A DNA stretch of 64,000 nt from Lachnospira sp. UBA3212 (GTDB taxonomy: Bacteria; Bacillota; Clostridia; Lachnospirales; Lachnospiraceae). The position numbers and the translations under genes are program-made. Positions 54,357 through 62,645 of this stretch are shown here, piece by piece. Where the stretch lies: assembly GCA_002363615.1 (NCBI GenBank), contig DEWK01000014.1, positions 62,001 through 126,000 on the forward strand, written 5' to 3'. The first letter of the stretch is position 1. Each line of letters starts with the position of its first letter. The notes below the pieces were generated by a model. That model saw only the letters and a list, made by a program, of their open reading frames with translations. It was not told the origin of the DNA and did not search any database.

Positions 54357-55061
54357 CTAGTTTAAACCAGGCTGTCCATAGTAAGCATTTGCTCCATGCT
54401 TTCTATAGTAGTGCTTATCCTGGATATTCTGAGGAGCACGATCCACCTGAGGATTGATTAACTCGGTACGTAATGCCATCTTAGCTACTTCGTCTAATAC
54501 TACTGCATTATGTACTGCTTCATGTGCATCCTTTCCCCATGTAAATGGGCCATGGTTTTTGCAAAGACAAGCTGGAACTGCCATAGGATCCTTATCAAGT
54601 GATGTAAATCCTTCAACAATTAACTTACCTGTATTTGTCTCATATCCCTCGTCCATCTCTGCCTTTGTAAGAACACGGAAGCATGGAATATCACCATACA
54701 TATAATCGGCATGCGTTGTACCGTAGCATGGGATGTCTCTTCCTGCCTGTGCCCAACTGGTAGCATATGATGAATGAGTATGAACTACACCACCGATTTC
54801 CGGCCATGCCTTGTATAACTCTAAATGAGTTGGCGTATCAGAAGAAGGATTGTACTTACCTTCAATCTTGTTACCCTCAAGGTCCATGATTACCATATCA
54901 TCCGGGGTTAATAAATCATAGTCCACACCTGATGGCTTGATTGCAAAGTAACCGGTCTCACGATCAATCTCTGATGCATTACCCCAGGTAAATGTTACTA
55001 AACCATATTTTGGGAGAAGCATATTCGCTTCATATACCCTTTTCTTAAGTTCTTCTAACAT
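54357..55061 (-). CDS. araD: L-ribulose-5-phosphate 4-epimerase
   Basis: 234 aa class II aldolase-like zinc enzyme. Metal His residues in VVHTHSSYATSWAQ and the later KNHGPFTWGKDA region; FTWGNASEIDRETGYFAIKP is the N-terminal signature. It follows araA by 21 bp and forms D-xylulose 5-phosphate for transketolase. Confidence 0.95.
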   Translation of the reverse strand: MLEELKKRVYEANMLLPKYGLVTFTWGNASEIDRETGYFAIKPSGVDYDLLTPDDMVIMDLEGNKIEGKYNPSSDTPTHLELYKAWPEIGGVVHTHSSYATSWAQAGRDIPCYGTTHADYMYGDIPCFRVLTKAEMDEGYETNTGKLIVEGFTSLDKDPMAVPACLCKNHGPFTWGKDAHEAVHNAVVLDEVAKMALRTELINPQVDRAPQNIQDKHYYRKHGANAYYGQPGLN

Positions 55062-55082
55062 ATCATCCTCCCAATGAAAATA

Positions 55083-56579
55083 CTACTTTACAAATGCAGC
55101 TGAGTTCCATCTAAGCTCGTTCTTGAAATCTCTGATGGTGGTATTGTTATCGATCACAACAGTCTCGATACCCATCATAGCACCCCACTCAACCATCTGA
55201 TCAACAGTAAGATCATAAGTAAATGCAGTATGGTGAGCGCCACCGGCAAGGATCCAAGCCTCAGCACCTGTCTTAAGGTTAGGCTGTGGAGTCCAGAATG
55301 CTGTACCTACAGGAAGTTCAGGCATTGGCTTCTCAACCTTCTTACAATCAACCGCGTTGATGATTAATCTGAATCTGGTACCAAGATCAACTAATGAACA
55401 TGCGATACCAGGACCTTCCTTAGCTGTGAAGATAAGTCTTGCAGGATCTTCTCTGTTACCCATAGAAAGAGGACAACATCTGATTGCAACCTTACCATCA
55501 GCAACGGAAGGACAAACCTCAAGCATGTGAGCCTGGAGAATACCTTCCTTACCCTTAACAAGGTTATAGGTATAATCTTCCATCATTGAAGTTCCCTTAG
55601 CATCCTTCTTACCAGCAGTCATGATCTTCATAAGACGAACCATAGCAGCAACCTTCCAGTCACCCTCTGCTCCGAAACCATAACCCTGTTCCATTAATCT
55701 CTGGATAGCAAGACCTGGGAGCTGCTTTAAGCCACCAAGCATACCAAAGTGATCAACGAACGCATGATAATTATTCTCATCTAAGAACTTCTTGATACCG
55801 ATTTCCTGCTGAGCCTGAACTGCAACATGCTGCTTAAACTCTGCTTCATCTCTACCATCAAGAATGATATCATACTTGTCATAGTACTCAGAAACTAATG
55901 CATCCACATCACCCTGAGAAACAGCGTCAACGTAATCTACTAAGTCGTTTACACAGAAGTGATCGATTTCCCAACCAAACTTGATCTGAGCCTCAACCTT
56001 ATCACCTTCTGTTACAGCTACGTTGTTCATGTTATCACCAACACGGGCAACACGAATATGGCTTGACTCAACAACACCGATTGCAGTTGTCATCCATGAT
56101 GCAAGATCATCAACAACTTCTTCGTCCATGTAGTGACCAACGATGATCTTTCTCTCGATTCCCATACGTGAAACGATGTGACCATACTCTCTATCACCAT
56201 GAGCTGACTGGTTCTCATTCATGAAGTCCATATCGATTGAATCGTAAGGAATCTCCTCATTGAACTGTGTGTGTAAGTGACATAAAGGCTTCTTGTACTC
56301 CTTTAAGCCTAAAATCCACATCTTAGCTGGTGAGAATGTGTGCATCCATGTGATTACACCTGCACACTCAGCATCGTTGTTTGCATCATTCAAAGTCTGA
56401 CGGATCGTAGCCTGGTTAATTAATGTAGGCTTTAATACGATTTCATAATCGAACTTTCCGGTACCGTTTAAGTACTCTACGATCTTCTTTGAGTGCTCTG
56501 CAACGTGAGCTAAACACTCATCACCATACAGATCCTGAGAACCTGTACAGAACCAAAACTTGTAATTCTTGTTTGCCAT
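55083..56579 (-). CDS. araA: L-arabinose isomerase
   Basis: 498 aa. Converts L-arabinose to L-ribulose. Marks: FWFCTGSQDLYGDECL at the N-terminus, VITWMHTFSPAKMWILGL, GFGAEGDWKVAAMVRLMKIM and LILAGGAHHTAF-type C-terminus (here WILAGGAHHTAFTYDL), with the metal-binding Glu/His. AGGAGG precedes the ATG. No araB kinase is next to it in this window, so the ribulokinase must lie elsewhere. Confidence 0.96.
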   Translation of the reverse strand: MANKNYKFWFCTGSQDLYGDECLAHVAEHSKKIVEYLNGTGKFDYEIVLKPTLINQATIRQTLNDANNDAECAGVITWMHTFSPAKMWILGLKEYKKPLCHLHTQFNEEIPYDSIDMDFMNENQSAHGDREYGHIVSRMGIERKIIVGHYMDEEVVDDLASWMTTAIGVVESSHIRVARVGDNMNNVAVTEGDKVEAQIKFGWEIDHFCVNDLVDYVDAVSQGDVDALVSEYYDKYDIILDGRDEAEFKQHVAVQAQQEIGIKKFLDENNYHAFVDHFGMLGGLKQLPGLAIQRLMEQGYGFGAEGDWKVAAMVRLMKIMTAGKKDAKGTSMMEDYTYNLVKGKEGILQAHMLEVCPSVADGKVAIRCCPLSMGNREDPARLIFTAKEGPGIACSLVDLGTRFRLIINAVDCKKVEKPMPELPVGTAFWTPQPNLKTGAEAWILAGGAHHTAFTYDLTVDQMVEWGAMMGIETVVIDNNTTIRDFKNELRWNSAAFVK

Positions 56580-56617
56580 TAAAAAATCCTCCTTAATAAT
56601 ACTTATGTCATATGTAG

Positions 56618-56700
56618 ACAGATCGATAAATCTGTATCAAGCGACATACTTGTGCTTATGCACACGCTATTATTATACAACGATAAAAAAAACCACGCAA
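56618..56700 (-). promoter_or_regulatory. araA promoter with two palindromes
   Basis: Minus strand TTGCGT (56695-56700) and TATAAT (56672-56677), spacer 17 bp. Downstream lie TGTGC-N4-GCACA (56651-56664) and ACAGAT-N6-ATCTGT (56618-56635), either of which could be an operator of an arabinose regulator. Confidence 0.6.
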
Positions 56701-56730
56701 CTGAAAAATACAGTAAAAGCGTAGTTTTTT
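56685..56730 (-). terminator. Terminator of the RDD gene
   Basis: CTACGC pairs with GCGTGG around a short loop, followed on the minus strand by an eight-T run. It overlaps the araA -35 region. Confidence 0.6.
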
Positions 56731-56735
56731 TCGAC

Positions 56736-57350
56736 TTATTCACGAATCATCGTTTTAAAAATCATATCATGAATCGCAAGATGTTTCTTGGTAAAAATCA
56801 TGGTAAAAATCGATAGAACCGGAAGGATTCCTGTAGAGGATAAAAGAACCTTTCCCACAATTTCCCGAAGGAGAATCTGTTTGGTCCAAGCTTTCTTCCC
56901 CTGTATCTTCTTATCATTGCTTTGCAGAAATAATCCCATGGCCTTCTTTCCTACCGTTCTCCCATACATAGCAGAACACATAGGGGTGTAGATCAAGAAC
57001 CAAACCACCGAAAGAAGGCCCACCAGACGACAAAAGGTTGCTTCTAAGGATACATTCGGTACCTTCTTTGTACTAAGAGCAACTCCCTCAACGGCATTTC
57101 CTTCTATATCCGTGCCTACGGTTTCTGTGGTTACCCGGTCTTCCACCGCCGGTGGAACTTCCATAGCCCAAAGAACCGTTCCCTCAATGGGAAAAGGATA
57201 GACGATAGCAAGCCAGCTGTCTGCCAGGCTACCAGTTGCCAAAAATAAAACTACCAGGCATGGAAGGGATGCAATCAGTGCATCAATTGCAAATGATACA
57301 ATCCTTCGAAAAATATTTGCCGGGAAATATACCCTTTCTTCTTTACTCAT
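56736..57350 (-). CDS. RDD-family membrane protein
   Basis: 204 aa. RDD marks: FRRIVSFAIDALIASLPCLV (Arg and Asp of the first helix), a long external loop, and later membrane segments with TVGKKAMGLFLQSNDKKI. The external loop is unusual in length for an RDD protein. It is the last gene of a minus-strand run with DUF4097 and LiaF-like proteins. Function unknown. Confidence 0.85.
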   Translation of the reverse strand: MSKEERVYFPANIFRRIVSFAIDALIASLPCLVVLFLATGSLADSWLAIVYPFPIEGTVLWAMEVPPAVEDRVTTETVGTDIEGNAVEGVALSTKKVPNVSLEATFCRLVGLLSVVWFLIYTPMCSAMYGRTVGKKAMGLFLQSNDKKIQGKKAWTKQILLREIVGKVLLSSTGILPVLSIFTMIFTKKHLAIHDMIFKTMIRE

Positions 57351-57361
57351 AATTACCTCTA

Positions 57362-58111
57362 TTATTTACTAAAGTTGATTGCAAGAGAACCTACGCCGCA
57401 TTCACAATGAATACTTTTGCTTCCCTTGTCCCAATCCTTGCTCCTATAATACTTGTCATTCGCCTTGATTGTACCAATATCACAAACCAGTTTCATGGTA
57501 ACACTATTTTTTCCACTTAAGAAATCAGCCTTTACATTTCCAATTCCTATATCCATTACCGATGTATCCGGAAGATCACCATAAAGTTTTACTTCCCCTA
57601 CTGCCAGACTAATGCCTAAGGAACGGATTCTTCCTTTTTTCAAATGAACTTCCCCCATTCCCACGGTACATTCCACGTCTCTTGCATTAAAGTCCTCAAG
57701 GGTAACGGTTCCAAAGTCCATTTCACAGGAACAATCAGAGAACATACTGTTTCTAGGAACAGTAATAACAATATTGATAGTATCCTTACCAAGACCGGTC
57801 ATGATTGAACTTTCGATTTTCAAAGTTCGATTGTCCAAGGTCAGCTCTACATTTTTACGATTGTACTCTACAACTACTTCTTCCACATCATCTGCCCGAA
57901 TCACTAAATTGCAGTTTTTAACCTGAAGGTTAAGATTTCTAACCTCCTTAATACTGTAACTTTTTTCATATTGGATGCTTCCGTCCCCCCAAGCAGTCAC
58001 GCTTTCCACAACGGCAAAAATCGCCTGTACCGTTTCTGTTATTACCCAAACCGCCAGCACGATTGCCAACATCATGGAAATATATTTGATTACATTTTGT
58101 AATGAAATCAT
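57362..58111 (-). CDS. DUF4097-type beta-helix envelope protein
   Basis: 249 aa. One N-terminal transmembrane helix (ISMMLAIVLAVWVITETVQ) is followed by repeated short beta strands ending in VGEVKLYGDLPDTSVMDIGI and CGVGSLAINFSK, like DUF4097/adhesin-type solenoids. The ATG overlaps the LiaF-like gene stop by 4 bp. Function unknown; envelope location is inferred. Confidence 0.78.
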   Translation of the reverse strand: MISLQNVIKYISMMLAIVLAVWVITETVQAIFAVVESVTAWGDGSIQYEKSYSIKEVRNLNLQVKNCNLVIRADDVEEVVVEYNRKNVELTLDNRTLKIESSIMTGLGKDTINIVITVPRNSMFSDCSCEMDFGTVTLEDFNARDVECTVGMGEVHLKKGRIRSLGISLAVGEVKLYGDLPDTSVMDIGIGNVKADFLSGKNSVTMKLVCDIGTIKANDKYYRSKDWDKGSKSIHCECGVGSLAINFSK

Positions 58112-58794
58112 AGAATATCCATGCCTCCAAACAGACAGGTTGCATTAACATAGACGGTTGGCGCATTGGGATTTACCGCCTTCTTTCTCTTGTCTCGGAT
58201 TCCTCCGAAGATTGGGGTTCCTGAAATTTCCAGATTTACTCCGGATGGAAGAGAGACCTCAGCACCACCAAAGGTTACAGTACTATTAATCACCACATCC
58301 CTTGTGATAATGGCATTTCTAAGGTCCAAAACAATGGTTCCAAAGTTCACCGTAATTTCGCATCCTTCAAAGACATCATTCGGATAAACCATACGATTCG
58401 TTCCAAAGGAAGCGGTATACTCTCTTTCGTCATCAATGTTTTGCTCTGCTTCTCTTTCTCTTTTTAATCGTTTATCTAGGTTCTTTTGGAAGATTCCCTT
58501 CCAAACCAGAACCATACCAATAGCGATTAATACCGCTGGTGCAATCAAACGACCTAAAATCTCATAATTTAAAACCTTTCGAACCGGTGGCAGGAAAATG
58601 ATTCCAAGAATCATTCCCAAAAGGTTTCCTACGCTAATCCCCTTATTTAAGAGATTTGCCAAGCATGGCAAGAAGATGGCCAGGGCCCACCAATCCCATA
58701 GATTAAAGGACCATCCCCAAAAGTACTGGCCAAAAAAGCTAATACCAATTGCTATTAAAACAAATCCCCAAAAAACGCTGTTTGTTTTCTTCAA
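58108..58794 (-). CDS. LiaF-like membrane protein
   Basis: 228 aa. Four N-terminal hydrophobic segments (GFVLIAIGISFFGQYFWG, IFLPCLANLLNKGISVGNLL) and a C-terminal beta-helix (TVNFGTIVLDLRNAIITRD and INSTVTFGGAEVSLPSGVNL) as in LiaF/VraT-type proteins. No LiaR/LiaS pair is nearby, so a link to cell-wall-stress signalling is unproven. Confidence 0.82.
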   Translation of the reverse strand: MKKTNSVFWGFVLIAIGISFFGQYFWGWSFNLWDWWALAIFLPCLANLLNKGISVGNLLGMILGIIFLPPVRKVLNYEILGRLIAPAVLIAIGMVLVWKGIFQKNLDKRLKREREAEQNIDDEREYTASFGTNRMVYPNDVFEGCEITVNFGTIVLDLRNAIITRDVVINSTVTFGGAEVSLPSGVNLEISGTPIFGGIRDKRKKAVNPNAPTVYVNATCLFGGMDIL

Positions 58795-58805
58795 ACTGCT
58801 TCCTC

Positions 58806-61616
58806 CTAATCAAAATCCTTTTCATGTAAGATGTAATAACCATTCATCTTTTTTCTACCAAAAATCTTTTTGATTAAACGCATTAGGCCCCGACCCCTAT
58901 TATGGTCGATTGCCCGGTCTACAATATCCATCACATGTTCCTTTTCCAGTCCATGTGACATTCCATATTCCTCATCAATCTTAGCATATAAAGAAAGGGT
59001 TCCCATGTCATCTAAAAGATAACCTTCTGCCTTTGCGTAGGTAGTTGCAAAATCAACCCATTCATTGATGTCATATTCCTTTAACTCAATATAATTTGGG
59101 AACATCGTCTCAATGTCCGGATGTAAATCGATTAATCGTTCCATGGTCGATTTGTCATCTTCCATTACCACAATCATCTCATCCGTATATCCTTGAAGGG
59201 CATCAATCATATTCACCCAAGTAGTACGGTTGATTGCTCCGGCATTCTCAATAATCAAATCGGATCCAATCAGCCTTGGCATAGCCCTTAAGATTCCCTT
59301 CTTATTTAGGATATTACCGTTCACCCTTGCAATCTTTCTGCCCTTACGACCTCTTTCTCGATTTGCTACCTTGATGATATTGGTCGCAAGCGTTGTCTTA
59401 CCACTCTTATCTTCTCCTACCACCAACATATTATTGCTCTTAGAGGAGCCATCCCGGTCGTAATTTTCTGTAAGATTGTAAATCGTCTTTGCAATGGAAT
59501 GCTCCATGCCAGTCATCTTTAAGTAAGTTTCAAACAGCGGCTTATACCTTTCAGCCAAGAAATATCTTCCTTCTTCCGGAGATTCCGGAATATCAAAATC
59601 ATCTAATGACTTCTCTTCCACCTCAATCTCCTGTGCTTCAATCCGGCCGGCAGCAATTGCCTGCTTTTTCTTTTTCTCAGCACGCTTTTTTGCCTTTTCT
59701 TTCTTCTTTCTTAACTCTGCTTTTTCCTCTTCGTCCATCAGGTCTGTTTCACTTAATTCAACAACCTCTTCATTCTCCTGGCCAAACAATTCTTTTGCGG
59801 CCCTTTGTTCCGGACTAAGTTCATCTAATTCTTGGGCATGGTCTTCCTCTTCCGATTCGGTTTCTGTCTGACTTTCTTCCCGACTTTCTACGCTTTCTTT
59901 TTCTTCCGGTTCTTCTTCAACCTTAGCTTGGGATTCTGACAAACTTTCCGGCTGACTTTCTTCCTCTGACCTTTCAGGTTCTTCTGCAGGAGCATCTAAA
60001 ACATCATCCTCTGACTCCAAAGAAATCTCTTCACTTTCTGTCGTCTCTTCTTCTGCAAGAACCTCCTCTTCCTCCTGAGAAATAGCCTTAGAGAGTTCTG
60101 TCTCATCTACCTGGCCTAAAGCCACGCTTGGTTCTGTCTCATCCACCTGGCCTAAAGCCACACCTGGCTCTGTCTCATCCACCTGGTCTAAAGCCACACT
60201 TGGCTCTGTTACGGAATTCATAGCATTCTCTGCTGTATCCGAAGAAATAATTCCCTTTTGTCTGAGTTTTTCAAGAATCTCACGAATAGAAATCTCACCG
60301 GTTACCTGCTTCGTAACCATATCCTGTTCTCTTTGCTCCCGTTCGATTTCCTCCTGAGACTTTACCTCCACAGAAGCTTCCTTCTTGGGAGCCTCCATAA
60401 AGATTTCGCCCTCTTCTTCTTCCCCGACTTCTTCAGGAGCTTCTTCTAAATCCTCCCTAGAAAATCCGGTATCTTCAATGGCACTTTCTTCCTCTAGCTT
60501 ATTCTCAAGTTTCTCCTTGATTTCCTTTGCTAAGCGATCTGCCTCTTCTTCCTTGGCCTTGGCTTTTTTCCTTTCCATTTCTTCACGAACCGGCTCTAAG
60601 GTCTGGGCAATCTGGATTACCTCAGCAATGGAAGAAGTATCCTCAAACGGATCCTTCTTGTTTTGAACGATTCCCCCAAGCGTAGGATCCGGAACATATT
60701 CTTCTTCCTTAAGGCTTTCCAATTCCTCAAGAGTAGCCGTATTCTCTAAGGCTTCTTTTGGAAGTTCCTTTAAGGCTTCTGATAATTCCACATTTGTAGT
60801 CTCTTCAAATTCCGGCAAATGAAGTCCCGAAGTAGCAAATTGGATATCCTGGGTTTTAAATTCTCCATATTCCTCTGCTTCTTCCTCTTCCTGCTCCTGC
60901 TCATCCATGAATTTTTCCATATTATGAGCTAACTGAGCCTCTGCCTGCGCATCATTCTTAAAGTTCTCAACCATCTGATCCGCATTAAGGCTGATGGACT
61001 GCTCGCTCATGTCTTCAACCAAAGATCGCTCCTGTTCCTCGGTCAGATTGGTCATGGAAGCCTTAAGCTGTAAGGCTCTGGTTACATACTTACCTTCATT
61101 GAACCAAAGATAGATTTCATCACAAACTGCTGCACTTTCCGCCTGTCTTCCAATGGCTGCATATAACTTTGCAAGTTCATAGGCCCAACGGTCATCCATC
61201 TCCTCTTCCAGATAAGCCTTCAAAATATCAATCAGTTGATCTTCATCAACTCCAAGGGCCTTGCTGATTCGGTATTGGAGAATATACCTAGCAGAATCCT
61301 TTGGTGCCATATCAATAAAATCAAGATAAAACTCTTTTGCTTCATCAAAATCATTTAATTTTACAGAAAGCAAACAAAGACGGTAAGCCAAACGACGTCC
61401 CATCTGTGATCTTTCGTAAGCGATTGTTAATACATCCTTCGCCTTTTCATAATCCTTTACCATCTCGTAGACATCACCTACAAGAGACAAAGAGATATTA
61501 TCCTTACACCGAGACCAGTTCACATGATCTGCCACTTCAGCAGCCTGATCATAGGCTCCCTGATTTAACAATGCCTTTATCTCTTCGATTTTCTTTTTAT
61601 AATCAGTTTTCTCCAC
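58806..61616 (-). CDS. Large TPR / acidic repeat / AAA-type ATPase protein
   Basis: 936 aa, start GTG with GAGGTG upstream. The N-terminal ~200 residues are TPR-like helical repeats. A long Glu/Ser-rich disordered part follows, containing 12-residue tandem repeats (TEPSVALGQVDE type). The C-terminal ~270 residues form an ATPase core with Walker A GEDKSGKTTLAT near residue 735, a LIIENAGAINRTTW segment and a Walker B-like IVVMEDDKSTMERL. It resembles stage-V-type or Cbb-type AAA proteins only loosely. Role unknown, likely cytoplasmic. Confidence 0.75.
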   Translation of the reverse strand: MEKTDYKKKIEEIKALLNQGAYDQAAEVADHVNWSRCKDNISLSLVGDVYEMVKDYEKAKDVLTIAYERSQMGRRLAYRLCLLSVKLNDFDEAKEFYLDFIDMAPKDSARYILQYRISKALGVDEDQLIDILKAYLEEEMDDRWAYELAKLYAAIGRQAESAAVCDEIYLWFNEGKYVTRALQLKASMTNLTEEQERSLVEDMSEQSISLNADQMVENFKNDAQAEAQLAHNMEKFMDEQEQEEEEAEEYGEFKTQDIQFATSGLHLPEFEETTNVELSEALKELPKEALENTATLEELESLKEEEYVPDPTLGGIVQNKKDPFEDTSSIAEVIQIAQTLEPVREEMERKKAKAKEEEADRLAKEIKEKLENKLEEESAIEDTGFSREDLEEAPEEVGEEEEGEIFMEAPKKEASVEVKSQEEIEREQREQDMVTKQVTGEISIREILEKLRQKGIISSDTAENAMNSVTEPSVALDQVDETEPGVALGQVDETEPSVALGQVDETELSKAISQEEEEVLAEEETTESEEISLESEDDVLDAPAEEPERSEEESQPESLSESQAKVEEEPEEKESVESREESQTETESEEEDHAQELDELSPEQRAAKELFGQENEEVVELSETDLMDEEEKAELRKKKEKAKKRAEKKKKQAIAAGRIEAQEIEVEEKSLDDFDIPESPEEGRYFLAERYKPLFETYLKMTGMEHSIAKTIYNLTENYDRDGSSKSNNMLVVGEDKSGKTTLATNIIKVANRERGRKGRKIARVNGNILNKKGILRAMPRLIGSDLIIENAGAINRTTWVNMIDALQGYTDEMIVVMEDDKSTMERLIDLHPDIETMFPNYIELKEYDINEWVDFATTYAKAEGYLLDDMGTLSLYAKIDEEYGMSHGLEKEHVMDIVDRAIDHNRGRGLMRLIKKIFGRKKMNGYYILHEKDFD
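60096..60203 (-). repeat. Three 36-bp tandem repeats in the TPR/AAA gene
   Basis: Three near-identical units at 60096-60131, 60132-60167 and 60168-60203 encode VDETEPSVALGQ-type 12-mers in the disordered part of the protein. The units differ at only a few bases, suggesting recent expansion. Confidence 0.88.
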
Positions 61617-61666
61617 CCTGATTCACCTCACAATCATTCAATCAATGACCATATGTCAAGACATCC

Positions 61667-62263
61667 CTAAAGTTCCATTCTTCCCTCAAGAGCTCGAAGT
61701 AATGTCACCTCATCAATATTTTCAATATCTCCACCTACCGGAACCCCTGATGCAATTCTTGTTACCTTGATTCCACTAGGTTTAATTAACTTGCTTAAAT
61801 ACATGGCAGTGGTTTCACCCTCTACACTGGAATTCGTGGCAATAATCACCTCATCCACATCCCTTTGTAAACGCACCAATAATTCCTTGATTTTAATATC
61901 AGCCGCACTGATTCCGGTCATAGGGGAAATAGCCCCATGAAGTACATGATATACCCCTTCATACTTACCGGTTTTTTCATAGGCCTCTAAATCACGACTA
62001 TTTTCCACCACCATAATCTGCCGATGATTCCTCTTTGTACTGGCACAAATAGGACATAGTTCTTGGTCTGTTAAAGTAAGACACTCCTTACAATAACGGA
62101 CATTTTTTCTAGTTGCTATTAGGGTATCCGCAAAATGTTTTACCTGCTCTTCCGGCATATGAATCACAAAATAAGCAAGCCTTTGAGCTGACTTCCTTCC
62201 AATTCCAGGAAGGCCAGCAAATTCTTCAATCAGGTTGTCCAGACTTCCTCTTGGTTTATCCAT
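61667..62263 (-). CDS. recR: Recombination protein RecR
   Basis: 198 aa. Helix-hairpin-helix (FAGLPGIGRKSAQRLAYFVI), four-Cys zinc finger (CKECLTLTDQELCPIC), and Toprim domain (VVENSRDLEAYEKTG, TNSSVEGETTAMYLSK). It is the third gene of the conserved dnaX-ybaB-recR order. Confidence 0.97.
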   Translation of the reverse strand: MDKPRGSLDNLIEEFAGLPGIGRKSAQRLAYFVIHMPEEQVKHFADTLIATRKNVRYCKECLTLTDQELCPICASTKRNHRQIMVVENSRDLEAYEKTGKYEGVYHVLHGAISPMTGISAADIKIKELLVRLQRDVDEVIIATNSSVEGETTAMYLSKLIKPSGIKVTRIASGVPVGGDIENIDEVTLLRALEGRMEL

Positions 62264-62296
62264 CTATCCTTTCCTTCCTTTTGGAAAAAGTCTTCT

Positions 62297-62644
62297 CTAG
62301 AACGGGAGATTTCCTGCAAATCCACCGGTAGCCTTAGACATCTTAGCCTGGCTATCTTCTTCCATCTGACGAAGAGCCTCATTGGTAGCTGCCATAATTA
62401 AGTCCTGAAGCATTTCAACATCCTCCGGATCCACAACCTCAGGATCAATCTTTACTTCTGTTACCTCCTTCTTACCTGAAACCGTAACAGAAACAGCACC
62501 ACCACCTGCATTCGCGGTATAGGTTGCCTCTTCTAAAGCCCTTGTTGCATCCTCCACCTGCTTCTGCATCTTCTGTGCCTGCTTCATTAAACTCTGCATA
62601 TTTCCAGGCATCATTCCTCCTGGATATCCACCTCTTCTTGCCAT
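62297..62644 (-). CDS. ybaB: YbaB/EbfC nucleoid-associated protein
   Basis: 115 aa from MARRGGYPGGMMPGNMQSL, with GAGGAGG upstream; the longer frame is rejected. Marks: QKMQKQVEDATRALEEATYT and VSGKKEVTEVKIDPEVVDPE. It overlaps none of its neighbours and starts just after the dnaX stop. Confidence 0.95.
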   Translation of the reverse strand: MARRGGYPGGMMPGNMQSLMKQAQKMQKQVEDATRALEEATYTANAGGGAVSVTVSGKKEVTEVKIDPEVVDPEDVEMLQDLIMAATNEALRQMEEDSQAKMSKATGGFAGNLPF

Positions 62645-62645
62645 C

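Noticed and set aside
60096..60203. Regular 36-bp repeats resembling a CRISPR array
   Set aside because: The units are contiguous with no spacers and keep an open reading frame in the TPR/AAA gene.
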